A DNA stretch of 64,000 nt from Hyphochytrium catenoides (Eukaryota; Sar; Hyphochytriomycetes; Hyphochytriales; Hyphochytriaceae). Where the stretch lies: the NCBI GenBank assembly GCA_900088475.1, contig FLMG01000355.1, positions 40,786 to 104,785 on the forward strand, in the 5' to 3' direction. A model generated the notes under the pieces. That model made no database searches. It was not told the origin of the DNA and worked only from the letters and a program-made list of their open reading frames with translations. Positions 1 through 12,418 of the stretch are shown piece after piece. The translations under genes and the position numbers were made by a program. Position 1 is the stretch's first letter. The number at the start of each line of letters is the position of its first letter.

Positions 1-3000
1 TTGTGTTGGCAGGTCATACCATATTTCTCCAGTGTCAGTACGAGTGTATTGCAGTACGGACTGGTTGGTGCTAGGTGAGGAAAGAAGGATTGAACCATGA
101 GCCGCAGCCTGCTCGTCGTACCAAGACACCTTTGACGTCGTACTATTTAGTGGGACGACAGAGACAGGTATAGAGTGAATGACTCCAGATACGTTTCTAA
201 GGAAAAATCCAATCCGGTCTCCAAGCTCTAGAGTACCCAAAGAGGTCTCCCAGATTCCGGTGATGGCTCTATTGGGTTGCTCCGTGTTACCACCAGCACA
301 TGAGCAACATCTGCTTCCATCGACGATACCGATGATGACATTTGGATCTGTGATTGCCATGGTAAAGCTATCGTGCTCTGCAGAGAAGTTCATAATGAAC
401 TCAGAAGAAATGGATTCACCGACAACTCTAGTAATCGTCCCTGATAGTGTGGAGCTTCCGTTGTGAAGCAAAGTATGGAGCACATACTCCGATCCCAGAA
501 TTCCTACCAAGCGAGTGAGCTTCAGGTCACCCATAGTTGTGTTCCAATGGATGCATTTGAGCCATGTAGGATCTGTAAAGTCCTTATATTCCGGCCCCAG
601 AATAAGAGAATCATCCTGCTTGGTTCCCATAATGCTCTGCAAAGGTTGCGAGGAGTCTAGGACAAAATGACCTGTCAGCAATGTTCCCTCCTGATTGGCC
701 ACCTCTAGCTCCATGTAAATCGGATCTAGCGCCTCGTTTGATGAACCCATACCGTAGACCTTTGATCCTTGTGGACTATATTCGATGGTGAGGATAGATC
801 GATGGCTGTTCGAAAGCTCCAAGGTCGCAATGTTACCAAGGACCTGGAGAAGGCCGACCGTAGTAGACCATACGCCGCTCAACCACCCTCTTACTCCCTC
901 GCTAATCGTTGGGATAGCAGCAGTCCTGTTTGCTGTCGTTGGACCAGGACATGCGGGGACATTGTAGGACATATCACCACTTTTGGTTTCAAAGCTGAGG
1001 CTGATTTCCTTTAAAGCATCTACAGAATCCACTGGGAGCTCGACAACAAGTTCATTCTTACTCGCGTTCGAAGAGCCAAAAATGGTGATAGGTTGGTTAT
1101 CCACAAAGACCCTTTGTCCTGCTATGTCCAACACCGGTATAATTGTCACCTCCATATCGACAAATCGACTAAAGTCGATGGAAGCTTTGGTGGTAAAGTG
1201 ACCTGATTCATTTAAGCTGATTCTTGGAACGACTGAAGCCCCTCTTTTCCTTACTACCTGGAAATGCAAGGGCTGCGAAGTACGCCCGCTGCTGTAGAGC
1301 AAGTCAGCCGAATCTTGCACTTGTAGATATATCTCGTCTATTCGAAGAAGGTCCGGAGAAGGAAGAGTCCCTACCATGACTGTGACCGTCTTTGGAATAC
1401 CCCAGTCACTCTCCGAAAAGCTCACGCTGCTGGGAACTGATTGCAGGATGTCAGACTTTGCTTTCACTTGTAACACGACTGTTCCGCGCGGTGGTTGGGG
1501 TAATTTGAGGCTAACGTTAATGCTAGAGTCCTCAGGTATCGTTGTGAAGTCAAGGCCATACCCTGACGTTGAGCTAAAGGAGACGAGGAAATCTGGCGAG
1601 CTGATACTTCTCATCGCTACCGGTTCTAGACAAGCAATGAGGGTTGTGCTGAGCATGCTTTTCCACTTCTGTATTTGAGGGTCATGGCAGCCGACTTCGC
1701 CAGAAAATTGAGGAGAGGAGCAGAAGTTCACTACGAACTGTTCGCAAGAAGTTCCCCACTTCTCCGAATGTCTCTCTCGTGCTTGACTGTGGCATGGCTT
1801 GTAGGCGCAAGGTGAAGAGCCTGGCCCATTTGTTTGAAACGGGCATGTTCTGCCTCCTGGTCCCCAGCCAAAAAAGTTTCTATCCTTCCAGGTTGATCGC
1901 GCGTACGGTGGAGACAATGAACATGATGTAAGGTTAAAGCTAGGATCCGAGCTCTCTAAAGCTATTGCCACTCTCCTGGTAGCATTGCCGCTATAAACCT
2001 TTACTCTGCGGGGTAGGTACCATGCTTCTGATGAGATCGACAACGCACTGGATAAAATTGGGCTTCCTGCTCCTTCAGGGATCTGTTCCAGACCGTAGTA
2101 TAGCGTTGTTTTGCCTTTGGGCGGGACTAGAGCCCGAATCTCCAGCTCCAGCTCCTCGCTATGCTCTGTGGTGGGCACATGGACAACCCTGACTGGATAT
2201 TGCTCCCGTATCCAGACAAGGAAATGCAGGTCTGTCGTGTGGATGTTTAATGTAGGATCATCGCTAGCCACGTGGAAAGAAAGCGTCTCCAAGACCCAGG
2301 GCGCGGAGGGAGTCTCATCAAGCCCCATCACCTCGAGGGTCAGGAGCACGTTCTGGGACTGGTTGTATTGAGTCCACACAATTTGACTGTGATCACCCTT
2401 TAATTGAAGCCTACCAGTAGCAGAGGTCATGGTAGTCGAAATGGTGTATGTAGATCTAAGATGTAGGCTGAGTTTGATCGGAATTGCAGAGGCTGATGAC
2501 AACACTCCGCCGTCCTCAAGCCCGTCAATCGTGAGCACTTCTGGAAGAGGCGGGAGAGTAAGTTGCAATGGCTCATAGCATGCATCGCCCTCTCTATAGG
2601 AAGGAATGAACTTCTCATCCTCACTTTCGCTATATCGTACTCCTTCCCAAGCGCAGGCTGGATCAATATTGGACCGACAGAAGCCCTCCAATAGTTCCTC
2701 ACAAAAGGAGGAAGTGTAAAAATGTGTGCCATTGCCGCACAGGTTGAAGGTACAGGGATCAAAAGCGCTACTACCAGAAGTAGGACATGGGACAATAGTT
2801 CCTGCTTTCTCCGTTGAGCTTTCCCAATCAGTGCGATGCTCCCAAGCAGGACTTTCATCATTGGTGTTGTCAAGGATGGCCTGGCAAACCGTAGAGTTGA
2901 AGTTGATGCTGGAAACATTATAGAGTGGATCCCCGCTAACTGCAAAAAAGTGAAGCTGGAGTTTGGGAGTCACTGATGCAAATGACAGAGACTCTAAATC

Positions 3001-6000
3001 AAACCTGACCTCTGAAGACCAGTTGTCAGGGGTTACTACGGTCGTGAAGAGTACCTCTTCCTCGCGAGGTCCTTCTCCTGCATCAAGAATAGTATCTTTC
3101 CAGTCTGGGGTTTGGGAGACGTAAAGATTCAGAGAGACTGACGTGCTGGGCATGACAGTAGGTCGAACTGATAGACTTCGCCTTTGGGTGATATTGTTCA
3201 TCACAATGTTGGCACGAAAGGGTATTCTTGGTCTACGAACCCGAAAGCGCACAATGCTGGAGCCGCTTGTCGTAGCACCGTTAGAAGGCGCTAGAGAGAG
3301 ATTTAGGCCCCCAAATGCGGGCCCGTTGAATACAATAGCGCTTGCGCTTTGGCTTGAGAAATGTATCCGAACCAGCTGGGTTCTGTTCCAGGTAGAGGAT
3401 GTGAAATTGAGGCTCGATGAGCTCACACTTCCTAGTCCATTACCGAAAGGAGAGAGGGTGGCGCTGACCGCTGTAGTGCCAGCCAACTCGTGACGGAGTT
3501 TAACGCCTACAGAAAGGAAAGACCCTAACTCGACTGCCATACCATCGTAGGCGCCCTCTATGATGAAAGGATCGCTGCTAGAAGGTGAACCGTCCATTTT
3601 TATCATCCCACTTGAACCTGTGAGATTAACGATAATGGGACTAAGGCAGCCTGGCTCAGACATCTGTTGTACTCGCCCAATAACAGCCTTGGTGGCATCT
3701 TGGGAACAGCTTGGATGAGACGGATCGATATGACTGCAGAATCTTGCAATCTGAAGCATGCAAGGCAGGGATAGTCTAGAGCACCACCCCAGCGTGCCCG
3801 GCGGTAAGCACTCATTCCGGCTGCAGATGCCAAGTAGGCAAGGGTTGTTCGAAGACATAGCGCTCTGAGTATTTGAAATGGGACACTGCTCAGAAGAAGA
3901 GCCAGCAGTTGGCGGTTCAGGCCATGCAGTAGGACAGGAAGATAGGATAGGAGCGGAGGAGTCACTTTCATGCATTGAAAATACCACCTCGCCAGGTGTA
4001 GAAATTGAAGCGTTAGTTGAGTCAGCCAAAGCAGAGCGGCGCAGAGCAATCGTAACAGAAGCCTGAGAGTGGTCCTCAAAGCGAAGAGTGGCAGTCCTGG
4101 CAGTGCTGCTTTCAGTCATGAGTCCCCCTCCGCTTAAGAAATGTTCCATATCTAACAGTAACGAGAGCGAGGTGTCCAACCGTACTGAGACAGGATATAC
4201 CGGTTGATATGCTAGAGCCAAGGTTAAGAGTACGTCCTCTTTCCACGGCGAGCTTAGAAGTCTCCTCTTGATGGAAGGCTGCGTACTATCGCGAATATAG
4301 TATGTCCGCTGAAGGGTTCTTTCTACGGTTCCGTCCATAGACACGGCTCTTATTAGTAAGCTGTCTAGATAGATGGGCCGCTGCTCTAATCCATTGTCTC
4401 GGCATCCAAAGTGGACTTCAACGGGCTGAGACCAGTTGTTAGAGGAGAAAGTAATCGGAAAGTTCACGTGCGGGAAGACTAATAAGCCGTAGAAAGGCGA
4501 TACATGCAGCTGCCATCCTCCGGCCATCGAAAGAGGCTCCGCAAATTGTATCATCATGGTGTAGAGACTGCCCTCCTTTAGTGTGCTGCCATCCATGGGC
4601 ATGTCAACCACCAGAGGATATGAATGCAAGCTGTCTAGCGAAGGTGATGGCGTTAGCCAGACTGCGTCGTGGAACTCTTCCCTAAGTTCATAACAAGTAC
4701 TGCTATTCTCAGTCGCAGTGATTTGACATTGATGCCGCAAGTCCTCTGCGGGACATGTGGCTCCGTGGATTAGCAACCTAGGGACCCCAAGCGCAGGTTC
4801 AGCTTCGTATGTGACCTGTCGGTAAGCAGTGGGACCGTAAATCAGTTAAAGCAACAAAACATTACGCCTGGGACACACCTGCAGATACGAAACAGCCGAT
4901 TTCGTTGTCGCTTCATTCGTCTCCAAAGGTTTTCTAAAAGTAGCTTCATCTGTGAGGTAGGTCACTGAGAAGTTCTTATACATAGCTGGGTTGTCAGCCG
5001 TAATACTGTAGTCTAAAGGACGTAGAAACTCTCTGGAGAGCGAGACTTGCACCAGATGTGTCTCTAAGGACCCGTTCGTAGTTAGTTGCGGTGCGCTCCC
5101 TTCAAATCTGACTGCCTGAACTTCAAATGGTGGAAGGGTAGTGTGGCCGCGGAAAAGTGCCACAAGGTTAGACCTACTTTGATTGAACAAGGCATCCTTT
5201 GACTGTGCCTGGAAGAAAACTCCATCCACAAAAACATTCTGTCGCCAGTCGCTTTCTTCGAAGGGCTGTTCTCTTGCCGTCCTATAGACCAACAATCCGT
5301 ACTGCAATTCACTCCAATTCTGAGGACTAAATATGAACACTTGCTGACTTTCCGTATCCATTGCAAAGGTACCAGCTAAGCTTGTGAACACGACTTCAAC
5401 AACTTCGGTTGGCGCGTAAAGTAGATGCACCTGAAAGGCGATGGTGTGGTTAACTAAAGCTGTCTGGGGGTTACTCGTCGTTTGAGTAGAGAAAGAAGTA
5501 TGCAGTAGTGCCTGCCCCTCCGAGCTCTCATACGAAAGCGGTGTCTCACAAATTCCGGTCGGGGCATCAACATCGCGGTCCGCGAGATACTGCCTACATG
5601 CCTCTGATTGAGCTATTGGAGCTGAGTAGGTACAGTACATTTTTATGAAAAGGGAACAGTCTCCTGAGCCGAAGTTCTCAATGCAAGGCTTGTGCACACA
5701 TGGAGAGAATGGACTTGAGTCCATGTAGAACGGACATTTGCTTTCAACCCCTGTCCTGTCTTCGCCGTACGTAGGATGACTCTTGGGCCGTGATTTCAAC
5801 ATAGGGCAGGGGTAAGAGTGCCCCCCAGCATCGTGGTACGAAAAGGCCAACTGGTTCCTATTCCTAATGCTGTCACCGAGATCGTCAAAGCGCCACATTC
5901 TAGTCAAGCTGAGGACACGTTCTATATGCCAATTGTCCGAGGTGAAGGTTAAACTAGAAGAAAGCACTCTCGCACCCACTTCTTCCATCAGAACTTGAAA

Positions 6001-7633
6001 CTCAGAGGTGATGTTAACAGTGGCGGTTCCTGATGGCGCCCTCCGCAACTGGACTCCGATCATAGTGGTAGCTCCAGTCGAAGATATAACTCTTGCACTG
6101 ACGAAAGATGACGACGAGTCACGTATCCGGAGTGGAAGCACTGTCTCCTCTACCATAAGGTCGTCTGTCATGTCGTGAACACTTATGGTTGCTACCGACC
6201 AGGTCTCCGCTAGCGATGAAGCCGTTGAAGCGCTGCTGGGAAGTGGGATTGTGACTAAAGCTTCAAATAGACTATTCCTCCGCGGCATTATTAGGGTTGC
6301 TTGCAAGTTGACATCATGTGAAAAGGCAACCCAAGCCTGGAGGTGTCTAGCTGCGAGGTCCTTATTCCCGTCTTCGTCATTGAACGTTGGAACGCAATAG
6401 ATGCTATCTTCATAGGTGCCCTGGACATGCAGGTTGACGCCTAAACCGCCCAAGAGCAACACCTCCTCTGTTCCCTCAAGAAGGACTGAGGTAGTCATCT
6501 CTCCTTCTGCTGTGCTAACCGCGGCTGCAGAGACTTTAATTTCTTTGGACGATGGCTGCATGGAGAAATGGGAATAGTCAGAGAAGAATGTAGGGCGTCA
6601 AGGAGAGAAGTCTAATCACCTTCCACAGCCAGACTCCTAGCGGTCTTGTGGAATCTGCGACGGAGGCATTCCATGTACAGGATTGGGTTTGCAGTCCGCA
6701 TCTGGAGAAATAGTAAGAGCCACTTGCGAAACCAAGGTCATCACTTTGCGAACTGTTGATGACCGGTGTTGGTGGGCTCTGCGGCCAACAATTAGTCTCC
6801 AGAAAAGGAGACATCGGCCCTTCCCAGTGCAATGGAACCAAGAGCTCTTGGTCCCCCAACTGGTAGCCAGCTTGCAGTCTTTTGACGACAGGATTATAGT
6901 CCATGGCTCTGGTCTTCACAAACCTAACAGGAAGAACAGCAGAAATAAGAACAAAAGGGACATGGGAAATTTTGAACAGGATGAGAGAGAGGAGAAAGGG
7001 ACTCTGAGATAGTTGAAACTACTCATCATCTTGGGCTTACTCTTGATGCATGTTTTTCTTAGTTCCAATTAGAACTCCAGCCCCAGGAGTCACCAAAAAG
7101 TTCTTGACTGTTAAAGGCTGTGTGATAGACTGCCCTTCCCCTTGCGAGTCACACTGGTAAGCGTGCAGCAGCTGGATGTTTATATAAACCTCCATAGGAT
7201 ATTGACTCTTGAAGAGAACATTGCAAGTCAAAGAATCTGATTCTAGAGTAGAGTTCACAGGAGATACTGCGTGCTCCAACAATGTTGGCCCTGCCCACTG
7301 ATGAGCGTCAAAGAGGCGGAGCTGCCTGGCAGACTTTAGGGCTTCAACAGCAGCCGCTTTCGGTCGTGTGCGAAACCACACACCTTTCTCGTTTGGATTG
7401 CCCAAGAAGATGTCCGTCACGCTGCTTGAGATCTCATAGATTAGGTCCAGATCGTAATCGTAGTGAGGGACCCCATCAATGCAGCGTGATATTCTTGTCC
7501 AGTCATGAAGATTTGGCTGGCAAACCTCGGAAGCTTGAACAAGTTGAACATTCCGCGGTGCCAACAGCAGTAAACAACAACTGTACAAGGCCAAAAGGGC
7601 CACAAGGCTTCTTGGATTGTCATGGGACACCAT
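1..7633 (-). CDS. Giant modular secreted/surface protein, 5' part (runs off the left edge)
   Basis: Exons on the minus strand: 7633-7041, 6923-6620, 6555-4879, and 4815 down to at least 1. All phases agree and the last exon has no stop over 4.8 kb, so about 2,463 residues are visible. I chose the ATG at 7633 because a signal peptide follows it (hydrophobic core LLALYSCCLLLLAP, cut near QAS). The rest is Ser/Thr/Asn-rich with many N-glycosylation sites and no TM segment so far. Four cysteine modules (about 5740-5585, 3880-3690, 2790-2575 and 1855-1690) begin C-P-[FIT], then PC, C, C and [YF]C. Many segments carry an F-[ST]-x-[DNS]-[ND]-W motif (for example FSSNNWSQPVEVHF), which resembles strands of Calx-beta or cadherin-like repeats. 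Two G-[VI]-W modules (GVWSTTVGLLQVLG, GIWETSLGTLELG) lie at 850-150. The same modules occur in the plus-strand giant at 34408-50353, so the two are paralogues. Function is unknown; an adhesive or cell-surface role is inferred. Confidence 0.85.
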
Positions 7634-9853
7634 CTTAGGACTAGGTAGGGGATACCACCTGCTGATCTGATAAGGCAGTTTACAGGCGGATGATGGCGAA
7701 GACCTAGTGTGTTCTTCACCTACTGTAGTCCATTTCATTTCACTTCTTGGGTCTTAGCCTCTAGCCCAAGCCCGTCTACGATGGTGATTAGTCTCAGAGC
7801 ATGACTTCTGTGAACGTCCCACCGAGCGACCCAACAGCGTACTCCAACCAGATTGGAGGGAAATGAACTTTAGTGAACTTTATAGCATCTCCTCAGAGCT
7901 TAAGTGTTCCTTGGTACTGAGGTAATTTGTGTGAGGGCTGGAAAATGTGTTCATCAGGCTTTTAGGGGTCAGGATACCACGAAAAATCGAATGAGATGCA
8001 GCGGCACTTTACGTAGGTCTAATCGGGAAATAGTGGAGCATCAGCATCAAGAATCCACTAGGACGCGCGGATCAACAAACGACGAGAAGTGTTTGGCCTG
8101 TGATGAAGAATTGTGGGAGAAGGAGTATGAATATGTTGGGTATGTCACTACGAGACGGCAGGGGTTTAGAGCTGGACGGCATAATTAGTAGGCCAAACGA
8201 AGCAAGGTAAATGAGAGGCTTCCTCTACAGTAAAAGACAAAGAGACCATTCAGCAGTAGTAATAAGCAACAAGAGGTCGAAGCAGGAGAAAGAGAAGGGC
8301 GGGTTGTGGGCATGAAGGGGCGCTGTGCGTCGGTGGATGAGTTCGACAGCAGACAGGAAGGCGGGCGGGTGCCTCCGAGCCTCCAGAACACTGGAGATCT
8401 TTCCGCTTGACCTTTCAGCTTTATGCGCGGAAACGGCTGATGGTGGGGGGTCGAGACAGTGATTTAGCTAGAGTACTGTTAGCTGTTGTAGTAGTTGGTG
8501 GAGAATACGGTTGTACATACATGGCCGACTGTACTTGCTCTATTTCAAGTCAAAGTAGACAGCAGACAACAGTCATTCGGTTGGCGACGGGGGGAAGCGG
8601 TGGGCGATTGTTGTTGTTGTTATCTAGCAGCTCTTCTTCCAGCAAGAAGCAGCATCCCTATGATGGACGAAGCACGTCAAAAGAATCTTCGTCTACGCAG
8701 CAGTATAATACAGTAGTAGCAAGTACTGTCGGCAACCCCACCACCAACATGAACAACGAACTGGCTGGTGGTCAAGTCCACCACCACAAAGATGATCTCC
8801 TCCAGCTTCACATACTTTACACAAAGGTTAACACAGTAACAAGCTTCCTCTCGTTATCTACGACGAAGAACCACCTAGCACTTATTGCTGAGATGACCCT
8901 TCTTCTCGTTGTCCTCAACAACAATAGAGCACCAGAAGAGTTCATGCTGCCTATTATTATTTATGACCGACCGCTTTATAATAATCAAATTGGAGCTAAA
9001 ATAACAATAAAGTACCTGGGATGATGGCCATCGACCCTAACGATAACAAGTACACATATTATGAGATGAAGGGATGTATAATAACTAATGGGAACAAGCA
9101 AAAGGAGAGAAGAGATAATGAGCGTGCAAAACTCAAGAAGAAGAAGAAGCCTCATCAACTCTCCCTCATCAAATTTCTTTCTACAGAGAGACTGCAAAAA
9201 CCAGAGAAGTAATATCTCTGTCTCTATATATACGTTAACACCAACATGGTGGTGATGACTGGCATAAAAAGACTAGTCCTCGATGATGGAGATCAGATAG
9301 ATCTACAGTGTCAAGGTAGGACAAACATTAAGGAGTCTCGTTCACAACCAACCACAGCAGCTTTTTCTTTTTCCCTCCTCAGGGCATCATCAACATACCA
9401 AGAATCCTTGTTGCTTATTATGCCTATATTATTATCTTCATTTTGCGAAGGGAAGCCGACAACAAGAAGGACCTGGATGCACTTCTTTTCTTTGACCCTC
9501 TACTACCGTTCTTTGAACTGCAGGAGGCTGCTGGATGATGATAAGGCAAAGTCATCGTCGGGACGAATGAAATGATCTCCTCTATAAAATAATTAGGCCC
9601 CTGCCTTCTTTCTCTACTGCCTATACCCGATACACCATAAAAATAGTAGTAATAATGGCTTGCCGCTCCTTTCGCTAATGTGCCCATCCACCCCACTCAC
9701 TTGCTTATACCGGACTCAAAAGAGTGATCGGGGCGGGTGGGAAGGGCCTTTCATGAGATATTGGTTAGAACCAAGGATTTTTATAATAAAAATCATCACA
9801 AAGCCCATCAGTTTCGATGATGAGTTCTCAACACCTCTGTGGATAGAGAAAAT
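7634..9853. other. Gene-poor interval
   Basis: 2.2 kb upstream of the minus-strand giant. Composition is uneven, with short TTG and GAA runs. Several ORFs exist, including a Ser/Asn-rich one at 8407-9024, but none shows a domain, a convincing start context or splice structure. The promoter of the giant gene must lie at the left end, but I recognise no element. Confidence 0.5.
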
Positions 9854-10249
9854 CTACAGTAGCTCTAGTTCCCATTGAGCTGTTTCTTCCTGCTGTCTTC
9901 TTCGCTGGCTCTCTGTCAGATCGCTCATACTCATTCTCGCGTATAAGCTCTGCGTGGTTCCTATAAAAGCGGCATGTGAGCGAAGCGCAGGAGGCAGGTG
10001 AGCAAAAGGAGCAAAAAGTACTTCAATCTCCTCCTTGTCCACAAGGCGACTCCCCTCAATTGTCCTCCTGCTGCCATCCTCCTGCCTGGAAGTCGGAGCA
10101 AGTTGGTTTCTTTCAAACGGATTGACATCTATCGAGAACCTAGGCTGGCCTTCTTCAGCCACTTCTCCTCGTGCGAGGTTTATAGCTTTGTTATATGTTA
10201 GCCGCCCCCCCCGTCGATGCACGGGCTGATTGCTCAAGAAATCATACAT
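9854..10249 (-). CDS. Small hypothetical protein (131 aa)
   Basis: Single open frame from the ATG at 10249 to TAG at 9856-9854. The product is polar and of balanced composition, rich in Arg, Glu and Gln towards the C-terminus (ESQRRRQQEETAQWELELL), with no TM segment, signal peptide or known domain. An AG acceptor-like site (gacgaatag) lies two bases before the ATG, as for most genes here. It is divergent from the transporter gene starting at 10410, leaving about 160 bp for both promoters. I do not recognise the family. The length is only modestly above chance, so it could be spurious. Confidence 0.45.
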   Translation of the reverse strand: MYDFLSNQPVHRRGGRLTYNKAINLARGEVAEEGQPRFSIDVNPFERNQLAPTSRQEDGSRRTIEGSRLVDKEEIEVLFAPFAHLPPALRSHAAFIGTTQSLYARMSMSDLTESQRRRQQEETAQWELELL

Positions 10250-10409
10250 CCCTATTCGTCGGTGCGTGTGCGAGGGTTGTGACTTGCCGCAGCTGGTGAT
10301 AAGAGTGAACACTATTAGAAGGAAAGTGCAGATCCGGGAGCAAGGGTCTGTCGGCTAAGAAAGTTACTTTGGGCCTCTGTCCCATCAGTGCTTGCTCTGC
10401 GCCAGCGAC

Positions 10410-12094
10410 ATGGTCAAGAGCAAAAAGGAAAGTGGCCCTAGTGGTCGAAGCAACGTTGAGGAGACGTCCATATTGTCTAAAAGTACCATTAAGAACGTGG
10501 CAGCCCAGGCAGTATTTCTAGGGACCGGTGTGCTCTCGACGTGCCTTAACCAGACTCTATTTTACCACGGTGCGGCTGGTAAGTAAAACTACGAATCCCG
10601 TTCAGAGGCGAGTTGGCTCACTCAGCGCCACGGTTTCCTATATTTGGGTCCTCAAGACCATTGGAGTATGCTGCTTCCGCTTGGAAATTATATTGGGATG
10701 ACCCTGGTGGGGCTCGTGCCGATAGGATTTTCTGAGGGCCCAGCTACTAAGAGAGATAATACTCCGAGAGCCCTCAAGCCGCATCCCGGTGAGGATGGAC
10801 CAATTCTTACCCTAGGTGAGAGAGGCCAAATGAGGTAGGGCAATCCCATAGTTGCCATCACACATTGGCCCGTCCTTTGCTTAAAACATCCATCTTGACC
10901 GCACTAGGCAGCGCCCCGACCATCATGTACACCTCCAGTCAAAAGAATCTTTAGGAAAAGCCGGCAATACAGAAGCTGATGGTGGTGTAGGCCAGGTTGG
11001 TCCTCATGGAACAGCCCGATCATGGCCATTGTCTCGGCTTGTCGCGTTTACGGTGGTGCTAGACTTTGCAGGTATCATTTTTACATTCTTAGCGTTCTTT
11101 TTAGTGGGACCGAGCATTCACCTCCTGAGTTGAATTTTGTAGGAGCCATCTTTTGCATGTTTGGACTGACTATGGCGGGCAGTGGCCTGTACCAGGGTAA
11201 GAAAGCCCCAGCAGCGAAAGAGAGCAACTCCTTTTCGATTAACTCTGTCCCTCAGTTCTGTACTCTTCAGTAGTCTGCTGGTCAGCATTTCTTTCCAAAG
11301 CAGTCCTCCGAAAGTATGTCAGCAAGGTAAGAGGGTTTCCTTCGCGCTAAAAAATATGACACCCTCAACAACACCTTATTCCATTTTAGGAGGAATGGTA
11401 TGGGATCTTTATAGTGACGGTGGGGCTCGCCATTAGCGCACTCGGGCAGAACATATCGGGAGGTCAGTCATCATATATAACTATTCCGTTGCTATCATGA
11501 GTGTTCATCTCCTCTGGATTGTCACTTCTAGGCAAGGGCTATGTGGTCATGCTGGGTGTCCTAAACACACTGATGGGGGCCGCCTGCTACGCTGGAACAT
11601 ATGTTACCGGTGAACTCATGATGCAGAAACCGGAAAAGCCGTCGCCCCACAGTCTGTGTGTCAGAGTGGGGCTTAGCTGTACCATTGTCCTTCTAGTCTA
11701 TATGGTTGCCTACACCATCCCCAGATGGAAGGAGCTCGTGACAGATAACATCATCGCGCATAATGGGGATGTTAGGGTCATTGCCTGGGCCTTTATCTGG
11801 CTCATCATCTCGCAACTAGCTCATGCCCTAACCTACTTCATGCTCTTGGGTTCAGTAGGAGCTGTTACCACTGGGATACTACAAAGCCTACGCGCAGTGT
11901 GCGTCTTTGCATTCAGTTCTCTACTCTTTTGTTCGGTTCAAGACTCGCAGTGCTACACAACTACCCGCGGCTTTGCTACCTTAGTGGTAGTCTGTGGAGT
12001 TATCTATTACTCGAAGAGTAAGGCCAAATGCCGAGCCCCCCTCACCTCTTTGCCACTAAAGACTCCTGCAGAGTTAGAGCCACTCAAAGCATGA
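10410..12094 (+). CDS. Multi-spanning transporter, SLC35/drug-metabolite transporter type
   Basis: Seven exons with consistent phases: 10410-10578, 10657-10834, 10908-11071, 11143-11196, 11271-11326, 11390-11462 and 11532-12094, giving 418 aa. The order of hydrophobic helices fits the ten-TM DMT fold: an N-terminal helix (AVFLGTGVLSTCLNQ), a second (MLLPLGNYIGMTLVGLVPIG), a helix pair (VVLDFAGAIFCMFGLTM, then SGLYQVVCWSAFLSKAVL) and the family-like final pair around LGSVGAVTTGILQSLRAVCV and GFATLVVVCGVIYYS. A hydrophilic loop of about 70 residues, rich in Gly, Pro and His, separates TM2 and TM3. Layout and the C-terminal helices resemble SLC35F-like and nucleotide-sugar transporter relatives. 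The substrate cannot be read from the sequence. A Golgi or other endomembrane location is inferred from the family. It is convergent with the coiled-coil gene ending at 12419. Confidence 0.8.
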
Positions 12095-12418
12095 GAACGG
12101 GGAACTTCTATAGACACCATAATCCCTTTTGAATATCTCATGACAATGCTGTCAAGAGGTCTATCTAGTGTACAGAGCCAGGGCCTGCTACCGCAGTGCA
12201 CGCAGATAACCGTGCGCTTTGTTCTTACGACCTAGGCAGTCTACCATCGGGGAGTTCTATCCATCGTACCCCGTGGGCTCTTACGCAAGCTTCTCTTGAC
12301 AAGTGTCTCAGAACGCCTGGGAGCTTGGCGCATTGTCTTCCTTTCACTGTTTGCCTTAATGGGACCTTGGAGCCCACTAGGCAAAGTACTTTGCCGCTTA
12401 AAATCTACAGACTTCTTT
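12095..12418. other. Convergent intergenic spacer
   Basis: 324 bp between the 3' ends of the transporter and Cep57-like genes. It should hold both 3' UTRs. No other feature seen. Confidence 0.5.

Noticed and set aside
2427-2945. Antisense-frame ORFs over the minus giant (also 3603-4079 and similar)
   Set aside because: The correct frame is open without break from 4815 to 1 with conserved modules; these are shadows.
8407-9024. Plus-strand open frame of about 200 codons
   Set aside because: No ATG at the frame start, low-complexity Ser/Leu/Asn composition, no domain, and it sits in an uneven-composition spacer; chance is likely.
10816-10907. Shorter second exon of the transporter ending at 10815
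   Set aside because: That donor leaves phase 1 and the next exon then hits a stop; the donor at 10835 gives phase 2 and an open frame.
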